Shown piece after piece: positions 42,120 to 54,677 of a stretch of 64,000 bases of DNA (its first letter is position 1; each line of letters begins with the position of its first letter). The notes below the pieces were generated by a model. That model was not told where the DNA came from and searched no databases. It saw only the letters and a list, made by a program, of their open reading frames with translations. Both the position numbers and the translations under genes were made by a program. The DNA comes from Adineta ricciae (taxonomy: Eukaryota; Rotifera; Eurotatoria; Adinetida; Adinetidae), in contig CAJNOJ010000067.1 of NCBI GenBank assembly GCA_905250025.1, forward strand, positions 66,141 through 130,140, given 5' to 3'.

Positions 42120-44276
42120 TTGTTTTCACAACGAGTTTGGAATCTGAAATGAGATGTAAGTAAACAATCCGATGTGAAATTGATCGACAAGTGATATTGC
42201 TCTATCGCAGTTATGAAAGATATCCATGAAATCTCTTATCAACTATCTTACATGACAGTGCATATGTAATGAATGGATAGATTATAATCTCGTGTCTGCT
42301 TATGCAGTATCAATATAGATAATTGTCTTTCTCGGGAATCATCAATGCGAAAGATACGCCAGTTTTCTTTTTCTGTCATGTTGTTCCAAACTCTCAACTA
42401 TCAAAGTTCTTGATCGATCATATTTCAATCTGGCTCCGATGCGAAGCAAAAGAGCATTCATTTAGTATCTGTTCGTGGCGTCTAGATGTATATAAACGTC
42501 TGATGTAATAGTTTGCTTGAATTTCTTCTATAAATAAACAGACGACGGAATCATCCTACGGAGAAGTTCGATGCTCAGCTTCAACTTACTTAATCTTCGT
42601 AACGCGAGTTCGATGTGGGAAATCAGTTTACTCGGTATACCTGTATCAACGTATATTGTGTTAATGATAATGATCGACGAATGTCGAAGAGTGAAAGAAA
42701 AAGGGAGAGCAAGTGAAGAATGCGTAGCGAGCAAATGAGAGCGAGAGAGAGAGTGAAAGAAATAGAGTTATATACAGTAGCGATAATCAATCTGAAGAGA
42801 GAGAGAGAAAGAAGGGAAGAGAAGATGCCAATCAGCAAGTTCAATAATGTTACTCGAAACATAAACATTTCTCTCCATCGAGCGGCGCTCATCTAATGAA
42901 TATGAAGATGAGCTACTTAGAATAAAAATGAATTTCTAAATCTCTGTCTCTCACTCGTACTCTTGATGTGTACTTATCAGCGTCATCAAACATAAATGAG
43001 TAGTCGGCAATTATTGACAGTTCATAATCATTGACGAAAGGAAGACAAAGATTATTTTATTATCAATGTACTTCAGTTAATGAAATGAACAGATGCATGT
43101 CAAAAAAGAAAGCGTAGCATACGCACTTCGAGATACGATCAAAACCGAAATGTTATTTAAATACTTTTCAATTATTCATTGAGAATATCGGAAATCAAAC
43201 AGATGTGTGATATTTGTTCGTCGTTCATATATATGAAATCACGGCTACCTGCAAATGATGTTCGACCTCGTTCTCTTCGCTTTTATTTAGTTTACTCCTT
43301 ACGCATTTCGCACATTTTCTCCAATTACATCATGTTGAATTTGTCAGCTACTTTTTCTTTTCTTTCTTTAATCATCATTATCGACAGAGTACAAAAATAA
43401 CGACTAATCCATTTGTCGAAGTGTTGAAATCTAAGTTGCTTTCATCTCTTCAAATACTTCCATATTCGTCTAATAACTTAAGCACACAATATTTCTCCAT
43501 TAAGTGTTACTATTCAATCAGCATATGATTAGAAAATATCACCATGGAATAAGACCAAGAAAAACAACAATAAGAGGCGAATTTCCATTTATTTTTTCAA
43601 GTGCTTTCTATCTGAGTTAAGATTGGCGTCATCGACATGTATAAGTTGTTAAGAAAACAAAAAAAGAAGAAGAAGAAGATAATCATTCGGCTGTTATAAG
43701 ATAAACAAAATCACACTCGTATGCAAATGAACAATGACGATGATAAACGGAAGTTAGATGAACACACAACGAGACGTAGGAAGGGCGTCAATCGACCTTT
43801 TGTTATTCATTACATATTTGAAAATGAGACACTGTTTTCCTTTCGAATGAATGAATTCTCGGAAGAAAATCAACTTTTGTTTTCTTCATTATGCACAGTT
43901 CAAAAGCAGACTGCTCAAAGCAAAAAATGAAGTCCATCAAGTGATTTTGTTTGATCTTGAATTCTCTTCAAGCTATTTGTAAACTAAACATATTCAGTTC
44001 TAATCCTCCGAGATATCCTATCATTCATGTAACTAGTTTGTTTCCATTTTCATCAGAGCTGAATGTTCAATCTGTCAACACTTGCTTCCTTCTTATCTCT
44101 TAGATCATAATCACATAACTCGTTTCCACAAGTAACGACATCTTTTACTCATTCGAGCAACTGTTACCTTTTCTTCTTCTTGTGTGCAGAGAGGCTATTG
44201 CCGATGGTAACACCTATGTGTGAATGGCAGATTGAATAGTTGTGCTGATTGTCTGCTTATTTAAAAATAATTTCGC
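42120..44276 (+). other. 2.2 kb divergent intergenic region
   Basis: Between fgfrl1 (-) and ccdc113 (+). GA-rich tracts occur at about 42740-42815. Open frames such as 42323-42508, 43179-43400 and 43721-43930 lack motifs and consistent splice borders. This is the longest of the divergent spacers and may carry developmental regulatory sequence for fgfrl1. Confidence 0.45.
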
Positions 44277-45744
44277 ATGGCTGAGGCAAGATCGAGTTTT
44301 AGTGGATCTTCTTCGGAACAACATGGCGTTAGTGCAGCCGATGAAGCGGATGATCTTGAACTTCTACAACGTGTAGAAAAACTCGAGTAAATAGATTTCA
44401 GAATGAACTTTTCTTTTCATTAAATCTTTATTCTAATCAGTTAGAAAATCTAGACGAGATAGTAAGTGCTCATAAAGCTCCACTGCTATTGCTACTGATT
44501 CCTAAGAAATACATTACACGTATGCATAAAACTATTGTGTTTAGACGTGAAATTCTCCAATTACAACTTGAAAACAGTCTTTACGAGCAGAATTTGGAAC
44601 GGAAAAAAGCTGAACCTATCTCACTATTGGCATCTGGAACATCCCAAGTAATTACACCAGCTGGTTCGTCTCAAGATCTGTCGACAGTCGGCGGAGGTGG
44701 TACTCGAGGTGATCGTCTATCCCGCAAACGATCGAAATCACGGAGTACGCAAGGCGATTTTCGTATTCAGTTAACCATCGAACAAAAAATCGAGATTATC
44801 CATGCGGAATACGAACAAATGAAAGCTGACCGAAATCGACAAGAAGCAAAGAGCGAAAAGACCATACATCAACTAGAAGTTTGTTGTTTTCAATTTCGTT
44901 TTCTTTTGCAAAACACACGTCTTCTTTACAGTCGGATTTGGAATGGACAGAGGTTGAACTGAGCGATTTTAATTCGGCGATTGACGAGTTTGTTAAAACC
45001 AAAAAGAATTCAACTGATCAACGTACAAAAAAGTTCATCGGTGAAAAAATCGAACGTTATTTCAATGAACGGATTAAGAATCGCGAGTCTCTAACGAATA
45101 AATTACGTGATCGATCGACCGGTTTGAAGAGGAAAATTATTCGGCTGGATAATCAACTGCGGCAAAAAGAAGAAACGGGAGATAATTTGCACGAAGTCGA
45201 TTTTAATCAATTGAAAATCGAGAATAAACAATACTTAGATAAAATTGATGAGAAAAATCACGACCTCATCTTACTAAAACAGCAAGTTGGCAAAGCAACG
45301 CAATCGTTGAATCGACTGAAGGATGATTTACACCGACAGAACAAAGAATTAGCAGAGATTGAACAACGTATACAGAAACAGGTGAACTTACGTGAACATT
45401 CCGAACATGACATGGACAATGCGGGTAAAGAGCATGGCCGCGTGGCGAAAATTCATAGCCATCTGGCTGAACAAACGGAGAATTATCGTGTACCAGAAGT
45501 AATCGATTATGTCAAGAAAAAGGCTTTGCTCTACAATCTTCAACGTGATTGTGAAGTTTGGGAAAGAAAAGTTGAAATAGCTGCGGTAAGTCATATAAAT
45601 TGTGAATTTAATAACGAAATTCGATTTTCCTTAATTTTGCAGATGGCCTTACAACAATCGAAACAACAATGGCAGTCACTTCAACGTACTGTCCAATATC
45701 AGAATAGCACGACTACGTGGAAAAATGAACTTCAAGCACGATAA
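44277..45744 (+). CDS. ccdc113: CCDC113/CFAP263 ciliary coiled-coil protein
   Basis: Four exons (44277-44386, 44545-44878, 44932-45585, 45643-45744) give about 399 aa that are almost entirely coiled coil. The diagnostic block EVDFNQLKIENKQYLDKIDE, followed by KNHDLILLKQQVGKATQSLN and later RVPEVIDYVKKKALLYNLQR and CEVWERKVEIA, matches the DUF4201 domain of CCDC113. CCDC113 is a cilia/flagella protein found with CCDC96 near axonemal radial spokes and the nexin-dynein regulatory complex, and in centriolar satellites. The N-terminus is disordered and Ser/Gly-rich with basic RLSRKRSKSRS. A possible tiny exon near 44440 was rejected because it breaks the frame. A poly(A) signal is at 45781-45786. 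It fits an animal with heavily ciliated organs. Confidence 0.88.
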
Positions 45745-45906
45745 ACGTGCACTTTTGCTTTTGTATACAAAAAATGAACTAATAAATTTTTACTAGAGAC
45801 CAGTTTTTATATGTCATTCTGTACGTTTTGCGCTCAACGGTTAATAGCAAACATATGGTTATCCATTGTGTTTCAGTAAGTGACTAGAAAGGGAGAAAAA
45901 GAAACG

Positions 45907-45978
45907 TGCGTTGGCCGGGAGTCGAACCCGGGTCGGCTGCTTGGAAGGCAACCATGCTAACCGTTACACCACCAACGC
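45907..45978 (-). tRNA. tRNA-Gly (anticodon TCC)
   Basis: The reverse complement folds as a full 72-nt tRNA: acceptor GCGTTGG pairs with CCAACGC, the D arm has GGTGTAACGGTTAGC, the anticodon arm GCTGCTT/... reads CCTTCCAAG with TCC anticodon, and the T arm CCGGGTTCGACTCCCGG is perfect. No intron. Only a few positions differ from animal tRNA-Gly-TCC. A-box and B-box promoter elements are intact. Translates GGA (and GGG) codons. Confidence 0.95.
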
Positions 45979-48570
45979 TTGTTGCACATCTTGTACACAT
46001 GAGCGATTGATTCTGGACATGAACTGTCGACAGATAACAGTTGATAATGTCACGTTCTAGATCGATCTAATTGCTATCATAGACATCAAGTAGCCAAAAC
46101 GAAGAGTTATAATGACTCTAGATGTTTTCTTTTTGCGTTCTTTGCTAGAATATCACCAAATACTCTACTACGTTCATCAGACATGCGAGAAAAAAATGAC
46201 TTTTTTTTCTCAACACTACAACTGACTTGCAAAAAATGGTCGCCCGACTCTTTATGTGTTGATTATAAATATATTATCGACAAAATGATGATGCCTGTTG
46301 ATTGTTTACCGTCGATAACTGGCTCGGTGCGATGCTTTTATATTACCAGTCAATGTGTGGAACATTTTGAGCGAGCAAAATCTATCAACACCCTCTCATT
46401 TATCTTTATGATGAAGGTAAAATAATATATTTACACAGCGTCCGACGATTTACTAAAAGACATCCGTAACGATGTACAATACTATTTTATGTGTAAAAGA
46501 ACATGGTTTCCAGAACTCGTTGATATCCTATGTCACATAACATGCCGAGAAGGTCAACTTCAGAAGCGAATGCCAGTATTAAGACAGCATACGCTTTTGC
46601 AAAACACCATTGAAGCCGTCGAATGTGAATACCAGACAAAAAAGTGCTGTGTACTATTATATAAAAGAAAGCTTTACCTTTGAGTCGATGAACCAAGTTC
46701 TCTGACAGCTTAATATTCACCTTATATTCAAATTTGGCTTTTTTTAAAATCAGAGATCAGTATCAAGAACTTGAAACAAACCAAAAGGAATAGATCAAGA
46801 AGTTTTCAGATAAATCAACTGTGCCACCGTTATGCCGTGGTGGGAAGATGCCGAAGAAAAGTATGTTCAAAATACGATTATTTTTTCTTCCAAATTAAAG
46901 TAGAGTCAGAGAAAAAGGCTATTTTTTACGCTGACATTTTCCAGTTGAGTCATTTTCGCTAAGAAATCGATTCAAAGTGCAAAGCGTGGATCAAATGAAA
47001 GAAGTAAAGTATGATTTGGTTAATTTAATTCTGCTCAATGATTTCGAACGAATCGAGTGTGTGAGTATCGACAGATTATTATGACAGAAGAAATTTCAAA
47101 GTTGCTTAGACTAACTGATGATCCAAATGAGAGATATGCTCTCAACGGATAGGAAGTGTATTATCGGATGGTCTAGGAAATTCGCATCGACGATTTGAAA
47201 GAACTAGAATCTTAGGCTGTGTAGCAAATACGTTCGGTCATCAAATGAAGTTGCCAACAGTCTTGAAGCTTTAGCAAGTTATTGTGAATAGTGAAGAATT
47301 CTGATTTTATGTTGAATATCTACTGGCAACGAGATGAAGCTGATTGAAGTTCTGCTAACGTTTGTGTTGGCAAAATCGATATGCAACAGAGAAGATATTT
47401 CATTTCAGTTCCTGGTTATCGAAAATTACGACCCGTTGAGGCGTTACAATATAGTGAACGACAGGAAACAGATGATGTCATGTCCAAAAAGTGTCAAATG
47501 GCAAATAGGCATCAGAAATTAGCCAAACTATATAGGAAAAATAAACGATGTATTGTAGCGTTTCAACATGGACTGTTAGAAGATGCTTTAGTTGAAAACG
47601 AATGAACTGATGACACGGTCTCAACTTGTAGCTCTCTGGATGTGTGCACGGCTACTGTAAGAAACAGACTTCGCTTATGGGTCGAAGGAAGACTGTCCGG
47701 ATAAATCGACATGACTTTGCGTTTCTTCGCCTGAAGCACTGGTCACCTAGCTACTTTCGATTTCACTGCAAGAACGGACCATAGAGATACTCTTGTGCTC
47801 CTCATCCATTCAGTTGCATTCTGTATTTCATGAATAAGCAGAAAATAGTCCTTTGTCAGTTTTACATAAACCTTCCTATCGTGGATTTTTCAGTTTATAC
47901 GCAAAGTATAAATGAAAAATATGTTTCATTGAATATAAGCGCAGTACCGGTTATGCTCGTTGTTTTCGGTTATTACATAATTTACGAATCACAATGTACT
48001 GTCGTATAGTGCAAAGGTAGTGAATCGAATCTACACAAAACAACGATAAACATTATGGACTGGCAATCGAAGAATAAACTGTTTTAATGTATTTAACTTG
48101 GAAGTGGAACGAACAAAAATGTTTACATGCACCTGGAAAAGAATTGGAAAAATTATAGGCCTCAAAAGGTTTTATGTACTCAATTATTGTAAAAGTACAA
48201 TTAGCAATTGCACGAGATCAGATCAAGACTGCTACAAATCTATTCAGTGATATTTCGCATGCTTAGAAATCATAAGTAACGTCGTGACATCTATTTATAT
48301 TCGTCCCTTATGAGATTATTGACAACAATTACAGTGCATACTACTCGAACGGTATCGAAGCATCGTAAAATACGTCGCATTTACTTCGCTGCTACGCCTT
48401 TCCGATTGACATTCGTGATTCATTTACATGAGTCAGTAACTATGACAACAAGCAGGACCGTAAAAGATTTAATGAGCTCTTCACTGCCTCCGTTCGTACG
48501 TGTGTGAAAGTGATAGAATTGTTTAAAAAGTCACTCATTTTTTTGTTATTGTTGAAATCAATCGTGGACC
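45979..48570 (+). other. 2.6 kb interval with possible decayed coding sequence
   Basis: No intact gene recognised. Between about 46950 and 47720 several short frames read like broken protein sequence: QMKEVKYDLVNLILLNDFER, EEISKLLRLTDDPNERYAL, then a 74-codon frame at 47381-47605 ending HGLLEDALVENE, and CTATVRNRLRLWVEGRLSG. They are separated by stops or frame changes. This may be a decayed gene or transposon, or chance. The rest is AT-rich and featureless. Confidence 0.35.
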
Positions 48571-51045
48571 ATGTCAAGAAAATATAGCGATTCTCCATTT
48601 CAAGTCCGTGAAGTCGATGTGAAAGATAAGTATGAGTTTATAAAGAAGATTGGTAAAGGTAGTTATGGTGAAGTTTGGCTTGTTCTACCGAAGAATTCGT
48701 TTGCAACGAAATCGCAATCAAGACAACAAGTTTTAAAACGCTTGGATCTTCGTCAAGCATCGAATGAATCAACACCGAACGATATTGAAACAGCTGAACG
48801 TGAAGCTAAATTGTTATCAACATTGAAACATCCGAATATTGTTGCATATACCGAATCATTTCGTTCAAGCGATGGTTTTCTCAATATTGTCATGGCCTAT
48901 TGCGAAGGCGGAGATTTATATACTAAATTGAAAGAAAAACGATTGAAAAAAGAAGTGTTACATGAAAATCAAATCACAGAATGGTTCATACAGATATGTA
49001 TGGCTTTGCAGGTAATCGATATCTCTCTATTTCCTAGTCATATACACATCAATTCTTGTTTTATTTGTTACAGTATATTCATGAAAGAAATATTCTTCAT
49101 CGCGATTTAAAGACTCAGAATATCTTTTTGACAAAAAATGAAATTGTTAAAGTCGGAGATTTAGGAATAGCAAGAGTACTCGATTCTGCAAGAGATCTAG
49201 CCACAACCGTCATTGGTACACCATATTACATGAGTCCGGAAATACTGCTAAACAAACCATATGGACAGAAGGTATGTAATGATTTAAAGAAGTAAGAAAT
49301 CGAAATTTGCCAAGCATTTATTGTAGACGGATATTTGGTCATTGGGATGTTGTGTCTTCGAAATGATCACATATGAACATCCATTCAATGCAAAAGATAT
49401 GCCAGCTTTGATCAGCAAAATTATCGCCAATCAGGTTTGATTATGCGATTTACGAGATAATGAGTTTGTTTATTATATGAAATTTAGACGCCACAAATAT
49501 CGAAACGATACAGTCAACCGTTGAGGAATATCATCGACTCATTATTCAAGAAGAACCCTGATGAACGTCCAACTGCCAAGGCTCTCTTACAAAATCCCTA
49601 TATCAAAGATAATATTCTCAGATTATTAGACAAAACTGAAAAAAAGTAATGATAACAAATACATTGAACTTCACTTATCATTCACTTCTTCAGATGCCAT
49701 AGTCAAGTCAAGTCGAATTCACAACCCGTAGTCAATTCTCCGACGCGACCGGTGACTGCTGCTAGTGTCCTATCGCCATCAAAATCTCGTCTTTCGAATC
49801 ATAATAATAGTCCGTCGGTGCTTCCATCTTATCATCCAGTGCTACCATCCGTGTATTCTCGACCACCTTCATCAGTTGATATTCCTCAACCAGCACCCGT
49901 TGCTGAACCGATCCAATCCAAAGAACCAGTGATAAGCCAATCGAGAATACGTCGTATTAACGCACGTCAGAACAGCATAGGTCCCACTAATGAGCAAGAA
50001 AAAAATCTGGAATATCTATCAAATCTACGGAATAACGACACGCTGCATCGTCTAAGACGTAATCAACAGCTGGGCAACCATATAAAACAACAACAACAAC
50101 AATCATCAACGTCCGGTGAACAGGAAGGAGCATCTGCCCGATCTGTGCAAGACCCTACTCGTGGACCAGTAATGGTATGTGTAAAGCATCTTTACACAAA
50201 TAGAACGTACATGATGTTGATTTTCATTGTAGCAAGTGTCGCCACCATCGTACAAACAATCGCGAGCAAATTCTGCTGAATCGAATAGTAATTCTTCTCT
50301 GCCCCCATCACCAGCTCGAGTAACGAAATCATACGATCTAAATCAAGGATCGAATTCGAGAGCACGGCAACGTCGACGCGAGAGTAAACTTCGCTCCTCA
50401 TCAACAGAATGTACAACACCGACTGATTCACCGTCTCAAACAATCGTGACAACCGACAATGACTCACCAAAACAACAAGAGTTTTCAGATGATTTAGTTG
50501 AAGAACTCGAAAAGAAGAAGGAAGCGTATGAAAATATCACACAAAGAAAACCCTTTATTTTGACTACGATTATTTGTAGAGAGAAAGATGCCAATGATCT
50601 CGTTTTCATGTTGACAGCCACTTTACAATTGCCACCAGTGAATCCTCCTGTAAATGATGAAAATAATCGACCGTGGTCATGCGGTGATCGAACTGTAGCT
50701 GATCCACTACATGAAACACATCGTCTCCATCAGCGTTGTAATCAAATTCGACAGTAACATCACCGATGACTTTGAATTCTATATTCATCCTTTTTCTCCT
50801 TTAGACAATGTCTTCAGGAAATAAGTCCACCGAAACTAAGACGTGCACTCGAAATCGTCGAAAATGTCAGCGGTGCTCAAATCATCGTAAGTACAACGAT
50901 CTGTCCGAATTATGTGAAGTAAATTTGATGTTGTTGTGTTTAGCCAGAAATGATTGATGAGCTTGGTGAAGATTTATATAACAAATACTCAGCGCAAATC
51001 TTCTCATTGAAATTCTATGAAGATGCTTTGTTAATATATTCGTAG
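48571..51045 (+). CDS. NIMA-related kinase (Nek4-like)
   Basis: Multi-exon Ser/Thr kinase. The catalytic domain (about 48625-49620) has [12 protein letters not shown] glycine loop, VLKRLDL with the ATP-binding Lys, [20 protein letters not shown], the catalytic loop [15 protein letters not shown]-type [11 protein letters not shown] in place of DFG, and activation loop [11 protein letters not shown], then [12 protein letters not shown]. Kinase sequence and a long C-terminal tail fit Nek4 (or Nek1), which work at cilia and in DNA-damage response. The tail (about 400 aa) is Ser/Pro/Gln-rich with basic [15 protein letters not shown] and a Gln run, then a helical end ([20 protein letters not shown]) before the stop at 51043-51045, reached through an intron ending at 50943. 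All catalytic residues are present. Confidence 0.85.
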
Positions 51046-51389
51046 ATACACTTATCTGACAATCAGTAAACATATTGAGCTTTTATCTTCACGTTTTTGT
51101 GTTGAAGAATATATATTTGTTTGTAATTATATCGAATGTTTTCGAAATATAAATCCTTCAGGTCTGCTGTTGTTGTTGCATTTTGTAAATATGCTTCAGT
51201 TTTTGTGTCACAGGTTATGATAAACAAGGATTGTATAGATAATAGTGTAAATAAACCTTGAACTTGTCAGATTTGTTCTTCATACACTTGAACAGTATGT
51301 CAGCGACATCATTGGACATTGGTCAATAGGTAATAAAGACTATAAGTGACAGTTAATCGCTCACGAAAGTTTTGTGTCTGTCAACAATA
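51046..51389 (+). other. Spacer with poly(A) signal
   Basis: 344 bp. AATAAA at 51250-51255 fits the Nek transcript. No coding exon. Confidence 0.5.
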
Positions 51390-53398
51390 ATGACTGATGA
51401 TAGTTCTTCTTCTTCAAACGTTAAAACTCTTTCGTTCTTACGAGTTGGGAAGCGTCGATTGGAGATCTTTCAAAAAGCTTGTCTGAAATTTGGTCTTACT
51501 GTTGTCGATCATACCACTCAGAATGCGTTCGTACTAATCGATGATGAGCTAGATTTTGTGTCAGCAAGTAAAACAGTGAAAAGTTCGACGAATTCAACAC
51601 CAATTTTTATTCGAACTCAATGGCTAAGTGATTCAATTAAACAAAATCGACTTCTGTCATATCAATCCTATGTACTCCAAGCTGCTCCATGTCCTATTCT
51701 ACCTTCGGCCACTGAGACTTCAGAACGGATTCATTTCAAACGTGAACGTGCAATTTCTTCCTCAGCGTCTGATACAGATGATGAATCGAATTCAAAGAAG
51801 GTTGTTAACACTATCGAAATGGCTCTTGAGATTTACTTGATTCTTCTTTTGTTAGAGACAACTCGATATTCAACCAATTCAACCAGGTGAATTACCACGA
51901 ACGGTAGGCAAATAATTGTCTTACTGTAGATATCACATGTAAATGGGAAAAATTCTCTAGACTGGGATATGGTTGTGTTCGGAAGCATCATCCTCAACTC
52001 CAGTCGTCGGCAATCCAAATGAGAAGATCATTGAAAAGCTACGGGTAAACAACACAATATATCGATTTCCATCTGACGACTTTGATTGCGTTAGGAAATG
52101 TCGAGATTATACCTGATCACCAATGATAAAGGTCGCAGTATCGCCTATGAAAAAGCAATCGAAGCATTGAAACGTTGCACACATCCCATTCGTACATATG
52201 AAGTAGGATACATTCTCCTTTTCACTTCTTCTCGCTCACCATTCGTCTTTACAGGAAATCAAAGCATTACCTTATGTCAAACAATCGTTAGCCGACAAGA
52301 TTTGGGAAATCATTCGTACAAACAACTTAGTTAAATTATCAGCATTTCAATCACGTAATGATGTTTCTACATGTAAGTTAGTAGCTGCGGATAAATTTAA
52401 CCTAGTTTATTCAGATGACGAATTTAGTGGCGTTATTTGCTGGTGTATGGGGTGCTGGTACTGAAACAACGAAACAATGGTTTGCACAAGGTTTTCGTAC
52501 GCTCGATGATCTACGGATGCGAGCACGTCTTACACGTATGCAACAGATTGGTTTGAAATATTACGATGATTTCAATACACGTATTCCACGAGAAGAAGTC
52601 ACACGTATAGAAACAATCGTAGGTATCTACACTAACGTCGGTGAGAACTGTTTTGTGTTTGATTTAGGTCAAAGAAGCAGCGAATGAAGTTACACCTGAC
52701 CTAAAGATTGAAACATGCGGAAGTTATCGTCGATTGAAAGCAACCTGTGGCGATATAGATATTTTGATGACATTCAAAGATGGCAAAAGACATGTTCATG
52801 AAACAGTACTTGCTCCGCTAATTGACAAACTAAAGCAGATTGGTAGGAAATCGAATATCATCAGATGCATATTCCTTTGTAGGTTTCCGTTTTCCTTCTA
52901 GGATTTCTCACTCATGATCTAATTAATCATTCTGAAGCGTCAGCATCAACATCAGGAAGCACTTCCGAACAATTAACCTACTTTGGTGTTTGTCGTTTAT
53001 CAGATCCGGGATCACTAGTAAAGATGAATACATATTCACTTTTCGACTGAAAATTATCCTTTGACTTTTCTAGCATCGCCGTATTGATTTAATCTTCGTA
53101 CCAGCAAATGAATGGGCTTGCTCTCTACTTTATTTTACGGGCTCGGCAACGTTCAATCGATCGATGCGTCGTTTAGCCCGCCGTTTGAGTATGTCACTTT
53201 CTCAGCATGGACTCTACCACGGTGTTGTCCGGAAAGTACGTGAAAGAGAACTATCGATTGCTGTTCAATGTCGACTTTTCCTACGTTTAGGGCGTTGAGA
53301 AAATCAATACTGGACAACCGTTAGTAACACCAACAGAAGAATCGATCTTTCAATATCTTAATTTACCATATCGGCCACCGGAAGATCGAGATCATTGA
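51390..53398 (+). CDS. poll: DNA polymerase lambda
   Basis: Multi-exon family X polymerase that fills gaps in base-excision repair and end joining. The N-terminal BRCT domain runs from about 51420 to 51690 ([38 protein letters not shown]). A Ser-rich linker follows, then the 8-kDa lyase and fingers region ([52 protein letters not shown]). The catalytic palm has [20 protein letters not shown] with two metal-binding Asp, [10 protein letters not shown], and [20 protein letters not shown] with the third Asp. [17 protein letters not shown] and [11 protein letters not shown] complete it. BRCT plus GSYRR..TCGD and the YFTGSA steric segment assign Pol lambda rather than Pol beta (no BRCT) or Pol mu/TdT. 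The ATG at 51390 is preferred to a non-ATG in-frame extension. Confidence 0.93.
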
Positions 53399-53473
53399 GA
53401 GACATAGATGATTTATTGAAACAATTTTCTGACTAATTTGCTTGAATATAAATATACTTTAGTGAATGAAAAA

Positions 53474-53797
53474 CTAAGTCTGTTCATGTATAGCGACGGG
53501 TGTTGGTGTATGACCATCATTCTTTACGATCTCGCCCTTCCGATCATCTGCCCTAGTACCAGCTCCACCATGCTCACCATATAGTTTCCCATGATGACGA
53601 TCCACAGCTGGTCCTATTCGATTGTCTGAAGTTGAATGCGTGACTGTGGTTGGCACAGATGATGATGATTCCGGAATTGAAGAAGTAGATGTAGGCATAA
53701 GGCCTACATGTGTCTGTGCTATATTAGTTGGTACACCGGCTGCACTAGGATAGCTGAAACCGGAGGTGTCTGCGTTCGGGTTTGGATTGTGCGACAT
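53474..53797 (-). CDS. Small disordered hydrophilic orphan protein
   Basis: Uninterrupted 107-aa frame with ATG, rich in S, T, P, G and H, with no Cys or hydrophobic segment. The first half is Ser/Thr/Pro-rich. The second half (HGKLYGEHGGAGTRADDRKG) is Gly/charged and resembles heat-soluble, LEA-like disordered proteins in composition only; no LEA repeat is present. It converges on poll with 75 bp between stops. Possibly co-transcribed with the small ORF 151 bp upstream on the same strand. No family recognised. Confidence 0.5.
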   Translation of the reverse strand: MSHNPNPNADTSGFSYPSAAGVPTNIAQTHVGLMPTSTSSIPESSSSVPTTVTHSTSDNRIGPAVDRHHGKLYGEHGGAGTRADDRKGEIVKNDGHTPTPVAIHEQT

Positions 53798-53948
53798 GAC
53801 AAGAATGAATGAATAGATGTATGCGTGTTACTCGGTCTTTCTTTTTCTTTTATAAAGCATAGAGATAGATAAAAAAATGTGAAAAGAAAAAAAAAGAAGT
53901 AAGAACAAAAGAAGAATACGTCTTCTTGCAATCGGAGAGTTTCTTTTT

Positions 53949-54167
53949 CTAACGAAGTTTAGCTCGACGTCGTAATTTGTCGGCATAGCAATCAGGTGCA
54001 AAATCGATTTCACCGGGAGTTGTAAGATTCAAGGTCTGGTGATACATTTTGATTGACTTGACTGCATCCATATGGTATTGTCGTTTATGAACGACTTCTT
54101 CCGTTGGATAAACTTGCTTTGTGGTATCATAATTAGTTGGCACAAGAAACTGACGACTTAACGACAT
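53949..54167 (-). CDS. Small conserved-looking orphan protein (72 aa)
   Basis: Intronless 72-aa frame beginning MSLSRQFLVPTNYDTTKQVY and ending in basic CYADKLRRRAKLR. It is hydrophilic with several Tyr and His and no signal peptide or TM. Short tyrosine-rich basic proteins of this sort include axonemal microtubule inner proteins, but no specific family is recognised and that is only a suggestion. It lies 151 bp upstream of another small ORF on the same strand. Confidence 0.5.
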   Translation of the reverse strand: MSLSRQFLVPTNYDTTKQVYPTEEVVHKRQYHMDAVKSIKMYHQTLNLTTPGEIDFAPDCYADKLRRRAKLR

Positions 54168-54677
54168 CGTTTATTTATGCTTTGTATTTTGATGCTTACA
54201 CTTTTAAATGAAGTTTGTTTGTTCTTTTTGCTTGCTGCCGACTGGAAAAAAGAAATCTATGTACGACGTGAAATGAAAATAAGAGAAAAGAAGTTGAAGA
54301 AAAGGAGAACGGCTGATTACAATAGAATTTTAAAGAATAATAGAATCAATATTTGTATTTCGAAACCAAAACGTCGAAGACACCTGACGTTCTTCTAATC
54401 AATAAAATTAACATACGAAACGAAAATAAGATCAGTTCTTCAAAATGTGCACTTTCAGCTAACAGTGAATGAAAGTCATTGAAATCACTTAATCAAGTAT
54501 TTTCCAAATGCAATTCACTTTTTCTCTACTCGATCACTATGTCCATTTCACCCGCTACATATGCACCACCTATCAGTGGTGTAATAGATTTCTTGTGTAT
54601 TCGATTGGTTATTCGCTCATAGAAAATGATTCATATTTACTACTTTGCATCATCCTTATCATTCTATACGGTTGACG
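54168..54677 (+). other. Divergent spacer before the MITOK gene
   Basis: 510 bp between a minus-strand small gene and the MITOK gene. The frame 54177-54398 has no motif. Presumably bidirectional promoter sequence. Confidence 0.45.

Noticed and set aside
44440-44465. Tiny exon between exons 1 and 2 of ccdc113
   Set aside because: Either acceptor gives an in-frame stop or the wrong phase, whereas direct splicing of 44386 to 44545 keeps the frame.
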